64,000 nt of DNA from Phoebastria nigripes. Its lineage: Eukaryota > Chordata > Aves > Procellariiformes > Diomedeidae. The stretch is from assembly GCA_035582835.1 (NCBI GenBank), contig JAYKAV010000418.1:39541-103540 (forward strand). The letters run 5' to 3'. The position numbers and the translations under genes are program-made. The notes under the pieces were generated by a model. It did not search any database and had not been told where the DNA came from. It saw nothing but the letters and a program-made list of their open reading frames with translations. This document shows, piece after piece, positions 26,101 through 39,300 of the stretch. Each line of letters starts with the position of its first letter. Position 1 is the stretch's first letter.

Positions 26101-29100
26101 CCTCCTATTAGTTTCTGTATTAATGCAGCAAAAGACTGCTGGTTGAAGAAGGAAACTGTATTCTGTGTTGTGATCCTAAGGGTAATCTCTACACTCTTAT
26201 ACTTGCGATGAGCATAGTAGTCTAACAGTTGAAATTACCCATTTACTGCACTTTAAATTTCCACAATACATCCAAATAGTGCATGAGAAAGTGTAAAGTC
26301 ATGAGGGAAATGGCATAGCTGTTGCAAAGCCATACTTTAAAAAAAAAGCAGACTACATGCTGCTAACTACAGGAGAGGTGAATATTACTTTACACCCACT
26401 TTTAACATGTTCAAGTCATTATGTAGGCACAGCCTGAGTTGCTTACGTATTCTTTGGCTGTGTACAAATCTTCAGATTTTAAAATGGAAAGCATTTTTAC
26501 TTGTTGCATCATGCTGTCTTGTAAACAAAGCAGTGAACTTTGACAATATTAAATTTTGTGGCTTAATGTGGACTGGGGGCACAAACAGAAGATGAAAGTT
26601 CAGCCTAAAGGGAGAGACAGGGAGTGCTCTGCCTGTTGCCCCTTGATGAACAGGGAATGCTGGCCAAAAGAAAGCACAGTCTTTGAAGGATAAGCTTCTG
26701 CTCTACTAAGAGCATTCTTCTCTCAATAAATAGGCAGGAATATCATTTTCAAGGATCATGAAGAATATAAATTTAATCTTTTATTATCTTGTTCTGCACA
26801 TCCTAGCTAATTGTTGCACTTGGATTTGGACAGAATTCAAGGGACTGTGAATGGGTGAATCTTCTGCAATTTTCTTTTGTAATGTTGCATTACCGGTGGT
26901 GTTTCCAGTAAAAACAAAGCATCCAACCTAGTCACAAGAAACACTGAAAGCAAACATAGCAATGTTCTATTTTTGGAAAAGTACTCTCATAACAGGTTGG
27001 AAAGGGCACAATATTGATGAGCTATGTGAAGGCTCTTGCTTATATGCTCAGCTGATAGAATTTGTGACTGTTGCACTGAGCAGAGCTGGACAGAACAAGG
27101 TTTACAGGAACTCAGAGTCTGTTCTGTGATTACATTCTTTAATTATTGATCATAAAATTAAGCCTCATTTTTAGGCATCCAATAATAAGCAGTTAAGCAT
27201 TCCTGACTCCATAGATTTACAGATACTACAGTGATAAAATCCACGCTGCAAGGTCAACATAACACAACTGTTTCTAACTCCTTGGTTTCTTTCACTGTTG
27301 AACTTTGAAGAAGAGCTAGCTACAGCATGTGACATATAACATCCCTACCTCTTAAGGCTGTTATTTCATTACTGATTATAACATATAAAAAAGCTTGGTA
27401 CCAGTCTCTGGCACATATAAAAACAACAATGGGATATAAAGCTCAATATTATTGATATTTTTTTCTGTGTCTTTATCAGTTCTCTATAAATGAATACACT
27501 TGTAGGATAATCTAATGGTTGGGGGCATTTGAGGCAAATAGTTTTATCCGTTCAGTTCTTTCTGATGTGTAAGTAATTTAGGGACAGGAATCAGAATTGC
27601 TTTGCCTGGTGCCTGGGCACACTTGCTGTGAGTTGATGCCTCCACTGCTGAGATCTCACCACTGGTAATGGTGTCACTGTTGCTGGAGCGGAGCAGTTCT
27701 GCAACCTCCCAGAGTGATGGCTGGACAATGGCGCTGGACGTAGTGTCTTTTTAACTAACTCACTCAGTCATCCCTGGGGGCAGGAGAGCAGGGGGGAGGT
27801 GACAGAAAGGGCAGTTCGAATGGAATAGTGGGAAAGTTGGGAGCAATAGACTGTGGTTTTTTAGGCAGGTAATCTAAAACAGAAAAAATAAAAATTACTT
27901 ACCTCCTTCCTGCTGCAAGGAGCATGTGCAGAAAGCTTCCTCCCTTCTGTCCCCTTCGTCCCCTTCCTCTTTAGAAAAACTCAGCCGCCATTTGCCTCCA
28001 TTGGTCTGTGCTCAGCTGCCAGGCCAGAGGCTCCAGCTGGGCATTGTATATCCTGCAGCATTAGTGAGACTGAGCAACTCCAGACACGCTGCCTGTCCCC
28101 CTCTCGGTAGCAAGTAATACTGCCTGTCCGTCAGCCACACTCCCCAAGTGTGACTTTGTCAGTCTGCCTTCATTGCACACCCACTTACAATCAATCTGCC
28201 AGTTATATGTATACCGTTATTGTACAGTTACAGCATTGAGTATGTTTTATATATTTACCCAGTTTATTTCATCTTCTGTTCCTATGAAAATATTTATATC
28301 CCCTTAATTCAATACAGGCAAAATCATTCCATTTCTCCCAGTTCTTCAGCTTCATTTCTGGTGCTGGTATTTATCTTGTCAAGCCCAAGTAACAAAACAC
28401 ATTTACCAGCTGCAGTTGCGAGAATTGTAAACGGGTTTCTTGCATTGCTTAATTTCATCAAACCAGGAGGCTTGGTAGTACCATCATAACAGGAATTTGT
28501 AGCAACACAACACTGAAATAACTCCTGCATCAATTTTTTCATATCAGGGCAGAAGTTTTTCAGTGTGAGAGAATCCCAGGGGAAATCAGGAGGAATACTG
28601 AGCAGATAGACAGAGAAAAAAGAGCCATATCACTTACTGATTCCAAGGCACCTTGCTGAAATACTAGCTACTTCTTTTTGCACCAGAGGGAACTGTGCTG
28701 AGAAAAACCTTTGCAAGTCCATTGCTTCACTCACTGATTTGATAAAAACAGAACAAAAAATTACATTTGGTGCCTGATTCTTCAAACTCTTATGCAGCTG
28801 CTTAATTACAGGTGTTTGCAAGAGCCCTGGTGACTCAAGCTTAGATGTCTGTTAAGTAGTTGCAGTGCTAAGGCTACAGGTGCATAATGCTAGCTTCTTA
28901 AAATATGCCACTAGAAGTGGGGGTCAGTCCACCCATGAGATTATTATGATCAAAGTGCTCGAATCAATCTTACAGCATTTAATCAATAAGTACAAAAAGC
29001 ATTCTTTTTGAAGCATGAGGGCCCATATACTAGGAAAAGCTTAAATGGTTGTTTCTTATAGAGAAAACTTAAGATATCCAAAATCCAAACGGGGAAAAAC

Positions 29101-31847
29101 AAGGATATAAGAATCAAAGCAGGACTTTGCTGTTTTTTCAAAGTAAAAATCAATTGTAGGATATAGCTGTGAGGACCACAAGATCACAAAATATATTGGA
29201 TTTAGATGCCAGCTGTAAAAGCTTTTTTGAATGCATGGACATCCCAGGGCTTCTTATTGACAACAGTCTCTTTAGCGTCTATTTTTTCCTTTTCTCAGCA
29301 ACAAAATAAGCCTTAAAAAAAGCCAAAAATCTGTAACGTCATCCCTGCTAGTACTGCAGCATAATGACCTAAAATTGAATAGATTAGCTTAAATTGAAAC
29401 ATCGTAGCAGAGCCATTATGGGATATTTGGTTACCATAGAAACACAGGTAATGAATGAGGCACTGTCACTAAATCATGAAACCTGAAATAAATGAATACA
29501 GACATCGGAAACATAGCCTCATGTATTACATTAAAGGACCAATCTCACTGACACACCACTGTTTCTAGAATATAAACTCTAACTTTACTGATTGTGCAAA
29601 TCTGAAAGACAGACTGTGCCTAGATGTCATTCAAATAAAAAATTAGTCTTTGTTCAATGTTTGGAAAGAAAAAGAAGGTGTGAAGTTTTAAGAACTTGCT
29701 GCTATATATTTGCTGCTCACCCATGTTAAACAAATATTCTTAAAGAAGTAAATAGTACTGCCTAAAGGGTAACGTTTAACAAAGAGGGCAGAACCACAGC
29801 AGCTACTACAACACTTAGGCAGAATCTGTAACTGCTAGAAGTAGCTATTTTTCTAACACTTCTATTTTCTGAGTTTTACGGTTAAATACCATCCTGTTAT
29901 TCCTGGTTTTTTCCCCAAGGTGAATAAGGAGGAGTCCTTTGCCCTCTCTATCAAACAGCTTTTTCAACAGCTGTGAAAACAAGTCTCTACTTTGCTTGAC
30001 CACACTGAAAAATCTCAGCCTCAACTGCCACTGTCCCAAAAGGTGAAAACCATCGGTAGCCTATATGAAGGTCTGTGCAGCGAGGCAGGGGTGCGTGTAC
30101 TTGTGTTTTCTCTTTCCCACACACATGCAAATTTAGCATCAGCACCCACAGGAGCAAATTTAAAAGTCTGAATCTTCAACAAACTTGCAAATGCACAAAG
30201 CTGGCCCTTTCGACTCTCTCTAATCACGTCTGACATTCTCAGCTTACCCTTCCCATCCCTCATTCTTCCTTCTCTTCCTTGTTTTTCCTCCCAGTATCCC
30301 TCACACACAGACTTGCCTACTTTGATAAAGAAGAGGTGTGCCATTGCGAATTTAAAATTTTCGTGTAAATATTTCCACTCCAGTAATTCTGAACATATTT
30401 GCTTGGAATTAAGTTCTTCATTACTGCATATGTTGTCAATTAGGGAACACAGTGTCCTACCAGCTAAAGTTTATTACAGCAATATGTGAAGTATAAATAT
30501 CATAACTAGAGAAAGAGAATGAAAAATAAGGAAGGATGCAGTCTAATAACTTTGGCATTATACCTAAGCCTTAGCAATCTGACACCTACCGCACAACAGT
30601 TATATGAAGATCAGTGTTATACATGTTAGAGGACTGGTGAGATCCAAAGATAGGGTTATGAGACACAGAGCATTTATTATATACATGACTGGTCTATGAA
30701 GGTTATTGACAGCTTTATCAGGACACTTGAGAAGAGGATCCGGATTTTAGCTGTTGCATTTGCAGGGCTAGAGAATCAGTATCTACGGTAGAATTTAGGA
30801 AATACTTGTTTCTGTATTGTAGTCGTACTTCAGCCACCTTCCACTAACAGAAGTTAACAGCAATATGTTAATATTCCTTGCTTCTAATTCTATTATTACA
30901 GTGTTATAAGAACAATTAAGGGAGAATTACTTTCCAGTAAAGCTGATAATTATAATCTCATCTTCCATCCTACCCCTGAAATATGACAACTGGTGTCATG
31001 TCTCTACCTTGCAGGCAAAAAGGAAACAAAAAAATCTGTAAAACTCAGCCTTTCTCCCCGATGAGAGTTTTACAGGAGATACCAGCAAGCAGCTGAAATA
31101 AGAAATGTTGCAGGCGGCACTTATCCGCACAAGAAACAGTGATGTAATAAGAAAAGGTGAATTTCTAGTTTGTACCTTGTGTTTGTCGTACTTATCCTTT
31201 CTCCCACAAAGATGAGCGCAGAAAACTGTTGGGTATTTTCAGCAGGGTTGAATAAATCCTCCCATAAACCTTCAACAGAACAGCCCCACCAGAACATGGG
31301 TTCCTCAGACCAGCTGGCAGGTCTCTTTGGTAACTGTGTTTTGGTCTATAACTGGGTTATGCTGCATGCGTAAGCTCCTACCACCCAGGGAACTGTGGTG
31401 CCTCTCCCCTGGAAGCAGCTGGAGCCATTCCCGCAGCACTCGCCACCCCTGCAGGAGCTGGGTCCTAGACTTCAGCAATGGGCATCATGGCAGGTATCTT
31501 TCCCTCAAGCATGTCAGGAAACAAAAAGCTCTTAATTTTGCAGTACTGTTTAGACTGGCTAACTGCAGCCTCATAAGGCATTTAACGTCTAAATATAGCA
31601 CTGCTTTAAATGCAGTACCAACACAAAGGGGTACTGCTTTAGTTCTCTTACAAAGGAGTCCCCATGAAGTCCTCTTAGCAGAATACTTCCATGGAGAAAG
31701 TCTTACACCTTACCATCCCTCCTTTTGTTTACATTGAATGAGTCTGAAAAGCCTACGTGGTTAGAGAGACCAGAAAGGTTGAATTTCTTGATCTTCTTTT
31801 GTCTGTCTTATGCTGGTCCATTGGAGAAAGAGGGGGAGAAGACAAGC
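23133..31847. other. AT-rich DNA, no gene recognised
   Basis: I see no gene or known repeat. Longer frames are 23247-23576 plus (109 codons), 30021-30344 minus (107) and 31327-31737 plus (136), all without recognisable domains. A pyrimidine-rich, somewhat GC-richer patch lies at about 27900-28100. One N is at 25234. Confidence 0.55.
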
Positions 31848-32415
31848 TGTACTGAGTCTAGCTGCGTTGGTGTTAATTTTCCTCATAGCAGCCCATTTTG
31901 GATTTGTGACTAAAACAGTGTCGATAAGACACCAGTGTTTTGGCTATTGCTGAGCAGTGCTTATACAGCATCAAGGTTTTCTTTTTCCCACTCTGCCCCG
32001 CAGTGAGTAGGCTGGGGGTGCACAAGAAGCTGGGAGAGGACACAGCCAGGATAGCTGACCCCAGCTGACCACGGGGATATTCCATGTTTTATAATGTTAT
32101 GCTCAGAGATAAAAACTCAGGAAAAGGAAGAGGATGCAGGGACATTTGTGGTTATGGCAGTTGTCTTCCCAAGTAGCCATTATGCGTGCTGAGGCATGAC
32201 TTTCCAGGAAGTGGCTAAACATCTGCCTGCCTATGGGAAGTAGTGAATGAATGCCCTATTTTGCTTCGCTTGCGCGCGCAGCTTTGCTTCACCTATTAAA
32301 TTGTCTTTATCTCGAGCAGAGACTCTTCTGCTTTTGCTCTTCTGATTCTCTCCCCAATCCTGCTGGGACAGGAGTGAGCGAGTGACTGGGTCGGGGCCAG
32401 GATCAACCCACCACA
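31848..32415 (+). mobile_element. ERVL-like LTR, near full length, diverged
   Basis: This is a solo LTR of an avian endogenous retrovirus, probably ERVL class. It starts at TGT (31848) and ends in CCACA (32411-32415), about 568 bp. The start aligns without gaps over its first 34 bases to the LTR at 57398, through the shared GTTAATTTTC. Both also share GTGCACAAGAAGCTGGGAG (here 32020-32038). The U5-side stretch GGGAAGTAGTGAATGAAT near 32236 is the reverse complement of sequence near 63857-63873, so it belongs to the same subfamily as that copy. A polyadenylation signal ATTAAA lies at 32295-32300. CAAG flanks both sides (31843-31846 and 32414-32417), a possible worn target duplication. No internal retroviral genes are adjacent. 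Confidence 0.88.
32295..32300 (+). terminator. LTR polyadenylation signal ATTAAA
   Basis: ATTAAA in the LTR context ACCTATTAAATTGTC, followed by TCTTTATCTC. It occupies the position equivalent to the signal at 57842 in the related LTR. Confidence 0.7.
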
Positions 32416-34363
32416 AGAATACAGAAGAGGAGACAAAACTGAGGCTCCGAGATGACTTTTTTGCATTTCCTGATGAAAGGAGGCAAATCCCAAGGTTGCA
32501 AAGGGGCTGCAAATGACACTTACATTAAAAGCAGGCGCTGTTCCGTGAGTAGCATCAAAGGTGACTTCCACCACATTTTTCTATGGCTGGATAGCAACTG
32601 AGATGAGACTAGTCTTCTCCTATGAAACAGGATTTAGAAACTTTGTGATTTTCCATTTTAGAAGTCCTAGAAATATTTCTATATTTTGTAAAGGATATCC
32701 TGAATTATTGATGTAATATCCTTTTGGCAATGTTCTTAACGGCTTTTTTAATACTGTAAAAAACCTCTGTGGTCAGATTTTTCTTCAGCAAATTAAAGAA
32801 AGAAGTAGGCTCATAGTTCACCTAATGAATATACATAAAACTTCTCTTCATGTCTATAAAATCAAATTGTGCTGAAAGATCCCATTTTAAAACATTCAGC
32901 TTTCTCTCTATTGATCCAAAGAAAATCCTTTACAAATTGACTGTCATCCTACTATGATATCTTTAGGTGATAACATGTAAATAAGTCTGGTCATTTTAGT
33001 ATTAAAAGAACAACTACCACATCAGCTGCTTGTGTAAAAGTTTTTGCACAAAAGATATTTCTAATCTGCAGAAGCCAATTACTATTTCCAAGCACTGAGG
33101 ACTGCAAGGCAAGGAGGCACAGCTAAGTGGTACAGGGCACGAGTGGCAAGCACCTGTCCAGGCAGAGGCAGCGCCGTACCGGCATTTATCTGAGGCCCCT
33201 CTGCTCCCTCCCTGCTGCTTAGGGACGCAAATTGGACCAGAACAGGGGAGGAAAAGGGACCAGACATTTGAGACAGAAGCAATTTGAAACCTTAAAAAAG
33301 CATATCCAAGACCCAGGATCATATTTTCTAGATTTGGCAACCACGTTTATATTGTAGGCCACTTCTTCATGTGTATGGATTCACGAGCCATGCATACACG
33401 TGAAGCCTTCTGTCACTTATTCCAATGAGACACCAGCCTGCAAAGTGTTCTGTGGCCAATAAATAAATTCTTCAGAGCCTCTGTCATTTGGAACATAAGT
33501 GCCCTAATGTAGCTGCAATTACGCTAAAAGGGCAGGATGGAGATCTTTAAATCGTAAGAGACTATGCACCGATTTGTTCGTCTTTCGGAGCACTGTGTAC
33601 TAGCACAGCAGCAGCCAGCCAGGGGAGGGGAAGAGAGACACTGATTCTGTAACTTCACAGTCATTTCTTTTAAAGCAGACTTATAAAAGCTCATTGGAAA
33701 GTAAAAAAATATTATAAAGGCCTTCTTGACTTCCCCAAAGACTGTAGTCAGGAGCATTCCACAGCCTAAAACTCTCTTGCCTGTTGTCCCCAGAGCAGCT
33801 GCTTCTGCCCAGTTTCTCTGAGGAGCTGGCTACATTACAGCAATAAATTTCACCAGCTGGATGGGGACAAAATGGAGAATCCCTTCCGCCCAAAAAATAC
33901 AAATGAGCACAGTTGTGCCACAGAGGCAAGGCAGGAGGGAAGAACACAAATACTCATTCTTCATATTTCTATGCACCTAAATATATCATAGCTTTCCTAT
34001 AAAAATCTCTCATAGAGAGACTCTTTATTAATTACAGTACCAAACAGCACAGTAAAAAATACTGGCTGTAGGCTGCCATCTGCCGTTTTGTGTAATGAAA
34101 GCTCACTTGTGAGCAGATCTTATCACAGTACATTGCCACTGTAAGCAGCGTGACAAATCCTCTCCCATGGCAGGCTGGGGGCATCCCATTCCCACCAGTG
34201 GCAGTTGATGAAGTTTCTGGAAGCCAGTGGGTTTTCTGAATCTGACTCATTGCTCCCCAGAACTCTTTAAAAAGACACTGCTTTGCACAGGTATTGCTTC
34301 TTTATTAATACTAATTTAAAATGCGTATGCTTCGATGCTTGCTGTCAGGTTATGAATCTTTCA

Positions 34364-34391
34364 GACACACAAATACACACACACACACATA
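34364..34391. repeat. CA-rich microsatellite
   Basis: An interrupted CA repeat (ACACACAAATACACAC and continuing CACACACA) of about 28 bp. Confidence 0.85.
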
Positions 34392-35168
34392 TGCAATCCC
34401 CATGGAAGCCACACTAATAGGCAAAGTCTAATTTTTGTGGCACTTCATGTCACGTGTACAACTTGCACATTGTTTTCTTGCAGTAGGATTATAGTTTTAT
34501 ATTCATCAGATGGCATGCCCTGAAGGTTCTCCATCAGTTTTCCTGGGCTCTTAAAATCATTTAATCACCTATTACAGCCCAGAACACAAACATTTTATTG
34601 GGTTCAAGTGCAGCGTATAAATTAAATGAACCTGTGCTGATGAGGAGATATTGGTTCTCTTTTTTAGCTGGCATTTATGTTAACATGTGCAAAACAAGTG
34701 CTCATAGAAAGTTCTAGAAATAAAAGCCAGGCTTGTGTAAATCAGTAGTATTTTTGCCATTGACTTCAATGAGTTCAGGATTTCGACTGATGTATCTTGG
34801 TCTTGGTGCATAAATTCCCAAGCCTGCAAAGCGCTCCGCATGTACAGACTCTTAGACTGTAGATGGTGCCTTTAGTTTTGCAAGGGAAAGTGGGGGACAT
34901 GAAACTCTCTCCGTATTGATCATGTTCTCAGAAAAAGGCTCTAGTGATCATTTCGGTAGGTAGTGTGTACCTCCATCTTGTGGTAGTTATTGTTTCAGAA
35001 ATAGTACTATTAATATTTCAGTTCTTCATCTGAATCATTCACCAGTTTTTAAAAAGTCTCACAAGTCCCTATTACAAGCAATGTTAAACTTTCTTTGTTC
35101 CAAAAAATACACAGCAGAGTAACTGACTACCCAATGGGCCAACAACACAGTTGAATTTTGCAATATTT

Positions 35169-35190
35169 GAGCATCACATTCGTGATGCTC
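35169..35190. repeat. 9-bp inverted repeat with a 4-bp loop
   Basis: GAGCATCAC at 35169-35177 and GTGATGCTC at 35182-35190 are exact reverse complements around the loop ATTC. Function unknown. Confidence 0.92.
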
Positions 35191-35628
35191 TAATCAAGAG
35201 GATATTGTCAAGACTAACAGACCTTATACTAACTTACTTTTATGTTCTCTACAGCCCTTTGCAGAATGTATATTTATAATGTGAAAGGGTCTTTGCTTGT
35301 TTGCTTGCTTGTGTGTTTTAATGGATCTCAGTGGAAAGTAGAGAAATCTGTGGTAATATGTATGTATATGCATTCATAAGTACATGGTCGCATTTGCATG
35401 CACATATTTTACAGTTTCTGAGAGAAAGAGAATAGGGGTTTCAAATGAAGTTTTTGGAAGCTAAGAGCGTTGTAAAATTTCCTGAGGCTTGCTGTTTACA
35501 CCCAGTAAAAGTCTTTGACAACTTAAGCAAAATTTGTTGGAGTCACCTTCTTAATTCTATTGTCTCTTCTTAAAAACACTGAACCTGTTAAAATTTAACA
35601 TGACACTTCTCAATTGCTTGAGCTGACA

Positions 35629-36384
35629 GGAATCTCCTGAAGTTCAGCAAAGACAAATGTGGAGTCCTGCATGTGGGATGGGATAATCCCATGCAGGCTG
35701 AGGCCCAGCTGGCTGGAGAGCAGCTTTGCAGGAAAGGACCCAGAGATTCTGGTGGACAGCTTGAACACGAGCCACCAATGCAGCTTCGCAGCAGACCAAA
35801 GTGTCCTGGACCATATTAGCAGAAGTTAAGCCAGCAGGTCAAGGGAAGAGATTATATTCAGCACTTGTGAGACCACATCTGAAGTGCTGTGTCCAGTTTT
35901 GGGCTCCACAGTAGAAGACAGACACTGACATACTGGAACAAGTGCAGCACAGGCCACCAAGCGGGTTTGGGGCTGGATAACATGATGTACAAGGAGATCA
36001 CACGAGGTCTGGGCCCATTCAGCCTGGAGAAGGGAAGGTTGTTGTTGGGGTGATCTTACCGCTATGAAAAACACCAGATGGGAAGGTGTAGAGAAAGTGG
36101 AGTCAGATTTTTCTTGAAGGTACACAGTTATAGAACGAGAGGCAAGAAGCACAAATTGGAACACAAAAAAATCTGAAGAGCTATAAAGAAAAAGGTTTTT
36201 ACTCTGAGGGTGGTCAAACACTGGAACAGGTTGTCTCAAGAGGCTGTGGGATCTCCATTCCTAGAAATATTCAAAAGCCAACTGGACGTGGCTCTGAGCA
36301 AACCCTGACTCTGCTTTGAGCAGAGGAGTTGGATGAGACACCTCCAGAAGGTGCCTTCTGGCCTGCCTGATTCTCTCCTTTAGT
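35629..36384 (+). mobile_element. decayed CR1 LINE fragment, plus strand
   Basis: The order of CR1 ORF2 C-terminal blocks is recognisable at the DNA level. AAGTTCAGCAAAGACAAATG leads into GTGGAGTCCTGCATGTGGG, then GCCAGCAGGTCAAGGGA near 35831, GTGAGACCACATCTGAAGTG near 35868, TTCAGCCTGGAGAAG near 36018, and CACTGGAACAGGTTG near 36219. The 3' tail GAGTTGGATGAGACACCTCC at about 36326 is worn, and the terminal ATTCTATG repeat is no longer clear. No reading frame spans it. The 137-codon minus-strand frame at 35826-36239 is a shadow. Confidence 0.9.
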
Positions 36385-39300
36385 TTCTGAAGAATTTTCT
36401 TGTTCACACGGCAGTAACAACATGATACAGAAATTCTCTACTGGCTCTCAGGCACTTCAGCAGCCAAGGAAGAAACAGCACATGACACTGGAACAGAATA
36501 TTCACTTGGAGCTCTCAAATCCATCAATTCTCCATGCATGCAATGAGACAATTTCTACCAACGCACCTTTATAAAATGTTTGCGTCTCTTGTGTGTGTTG
36601 GGGAAACAGCTACCTTTCTATTATTTAAACGCTGTTCTTGGACATCATCTGTGAATGGCTTTGCCAGTCTAACAGCACAACAACAATATGAGCTGTCACA
36701 TTAGCAGATAACATGAACAGTTAGTATTTTCCAGTTAGTGGAAAGCAATTAAGAAACTCCAATAGGGTTGATCTGTTGTTAATCAGACACAAATCTCACA
36801 TTAAATAGACAAATAGACAGGTTATTTCTAAATAGAACACACCCATTAGCAACTCTGGGGGCATGTTTTATAAAAAACAGTAGCTCTCACTGAGTCTGCT
36901 CTGTGCTGGAATTAGGCTGGCCTGAAGTGCCTTCTCCTTTTCCTGGCCCACGAAGATGTGGGGAAGGGAACTTTTGGCAGCCTACTGAGTTATTTCCTTT
37001 CAGTCTGCAGGAGAGGTGAGTTTCAGGGGCATCATGAGGACTTTTATCTTTAAAAAACAAGGTTGCAAATGATAGTTTCCAGTATCCATTCTCCTCTGTC
37101 AACTCTGGCACTTATATTGCCATCAGGATAAACAGAAAGCGATCCTCAGTTACATAGCAGTATTGTATGCAAAAATGTACTAATATAAGACTAACTGTTA
37201 TTATAAAGTAATTCCTATATTCAAATATATAGCTTCATATGTATTTTTATTAATGAAAAGTTTTTATCACAGCTAATGAAAATACTAACTAAAATACCTC
37301 ACATCTGTCTTCATGATAAATCAAATCCTAGTGCTATTTTGAATGACCTAGGCATTTTCACACTGATAAATGGAGCATCTCAACTGACAGCCAATGGATT
37401 TATCTATTAAGTCCTGGGATATAGGACATAATTTGTATTCGCTATGGAAACTCCATTGGTGCCGTTCTCAGCAGGCTAAAGTAGATTCTAGGATTGCCTC
37501 TGTTGGAAAAACTCATAGATTACAGATAGTGACAGATTTTTTTTTTTTTTTTCATTTCACCTCCTAGAATGTAATATTAAGGGTTATAATTTAAAATCAG
37601 TTGCCAATTGGGAAGAACATATGAAACTGTGTATCAATGCCTGTAATTGGCACATATAATGACAGCTCCATGAATAATGTATGAGCAACAGTGATTGCTA
37701 ATCATATTTGGAGTCTCTTAAATGTAGCTCTGACTTCATTTGGTCTGAAATTGGAGGAAAGCAGTAAAGTTTATGGAGCATGAAGTACTGCAGTTTCTTG
37801 TTACATATACAGGCTTCAAGGGGTATTAAGAGTGCTTTCTGCCAGTCTTTACCTATAAAAGAAATGTTAACTCCTCTGGGAAAAAATACAGAACTTGGGA
37901 CTTACATTTGGAGTATTTCTCATTGAAGAAATAGTATAGTAAAGATAGATACTTATTTCAGGCAGATCTGTCTTTATTTCAGAACTTCTGAGTTCTGACT
38001 TGATTGTTGGCTATCTTCTCAAGTAACTATGTCTAACAAATAGTTGGTTTCTATGTATACATAGAGAGGAAACAGATGACACCAGAACTATTATTTTTAA
38101 TTTATTGTAAGCCTTTCAAGTTTTGGTAGCTTTCAGTCCTGTAAAAATGTCTCCAGAGTTCAACAGACTACTGATCTCTCAGCTTTTAAAGTCACCAATT
38201 CTTAGTCCTGGAAGAACAAAAGAAAAAAACAAAACAAAACAAAACAAACCCCAAAACAAACAAACAAACAAAAAAACCCCAAAACAAACGAACCCCCCCC
38301 AGAGATGAAAGCATCTAGGCAGCACATAAGAAAACTGGTGATTTTCCAAGCTCTCCCATTGCCTCCTCCTGGGTAAGCAAGGTGTCTGGCAGCAAACACT
38401 ACTTTAATCTCCTGAGGGAGAGGGTCTTCTCCATAAATCATGATGGGAAGAGTAAAAGGAAAGCAACACATTCCTTTGATGCTTTGCCATGCACAGCTGC
38501 TGGTCTGGGTGTTTATAAAAGTAACCCTCTCTGAACACATTGAGTTGCAGCTCCCCGGCTTTTGCATTAGGAGCCCTATTGAGCATCGCTGTGTTAAGAT
38601 GCTGTTCTCATACCCACGGCATGTGGTAACTTGCCTGCTTTAAGGGATGGGAGCACGTTTGATCTGAATGTTTTGAATGGCTGTATGCTTCCCTATTTCT
38701 CTGATGCCCTTTGTCACAGGTGTAGATCTTTTTCTTATCCTGAGTTTACTTCTCAAGTGCTGTACAGGTCCTCCGCACCCTGCAGTTCCCTTAGCTGGGA
38801 GAAAACAAGCTGTCAGCACTGCCGCAGGAAGCCTGTTGCCAGGGCAGAGGCACACATGCTTCTCTTTACCATGAGGAGCCAAGACAACGTTTTATGTATG
38901 TTCACCGTATTAAGAGCAAGGTGAGACAGTCACTTCAAAAAGCAGAAAGAGAAAGGATGGTTCAGGAGGTGTATGACAGGGTTAACATGGTACATAAAGG
39001 CCACGGACATGGGATGCATCTGGTAAAAAACAGGAGTGATCTGATTCTAGGACAGAAACAAATACCTTGATATTTAACTGAGAAAAAAAGCAAGGAACGA
39101 GAAAAAAGGAAAAGGCAAAATACCAGAACTGGAGCTTCAGCGTTATTACCATGATATTTTGTCAGAAGCAAAGTGGTAAATAAGGGAACTGGCAGTTTCT
39201 CAAGGGTATCTAATACCAAGATTTCTCGATGCTAAGTCTTTCTAGGAGAAGCATAAATGCTTAAGCACTTCAAAGGTAATGTAACACAGAAGAACAATGC

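Larger units (their letters stand above)
32416..35628. other. unassigned DNA with a GC-richer patch
   Basis: No gene was recognised. A GC-richer patch at about 33095-33250 (about 61% G+C over 33121-33240 by my count) overlaps a 108-codon minus frame at 33014-33340 with no recognisable domain. A CA-rich tract lies at 34364-34391 and an inverted repeat at 35169-35190. Confidence 0.55.

Noticed and set aside
35826..36239. 137-codon minus-strand ORF
   Set aside because: It lies antisense to a decayed plus-strand CR1 and shows no separate domain.
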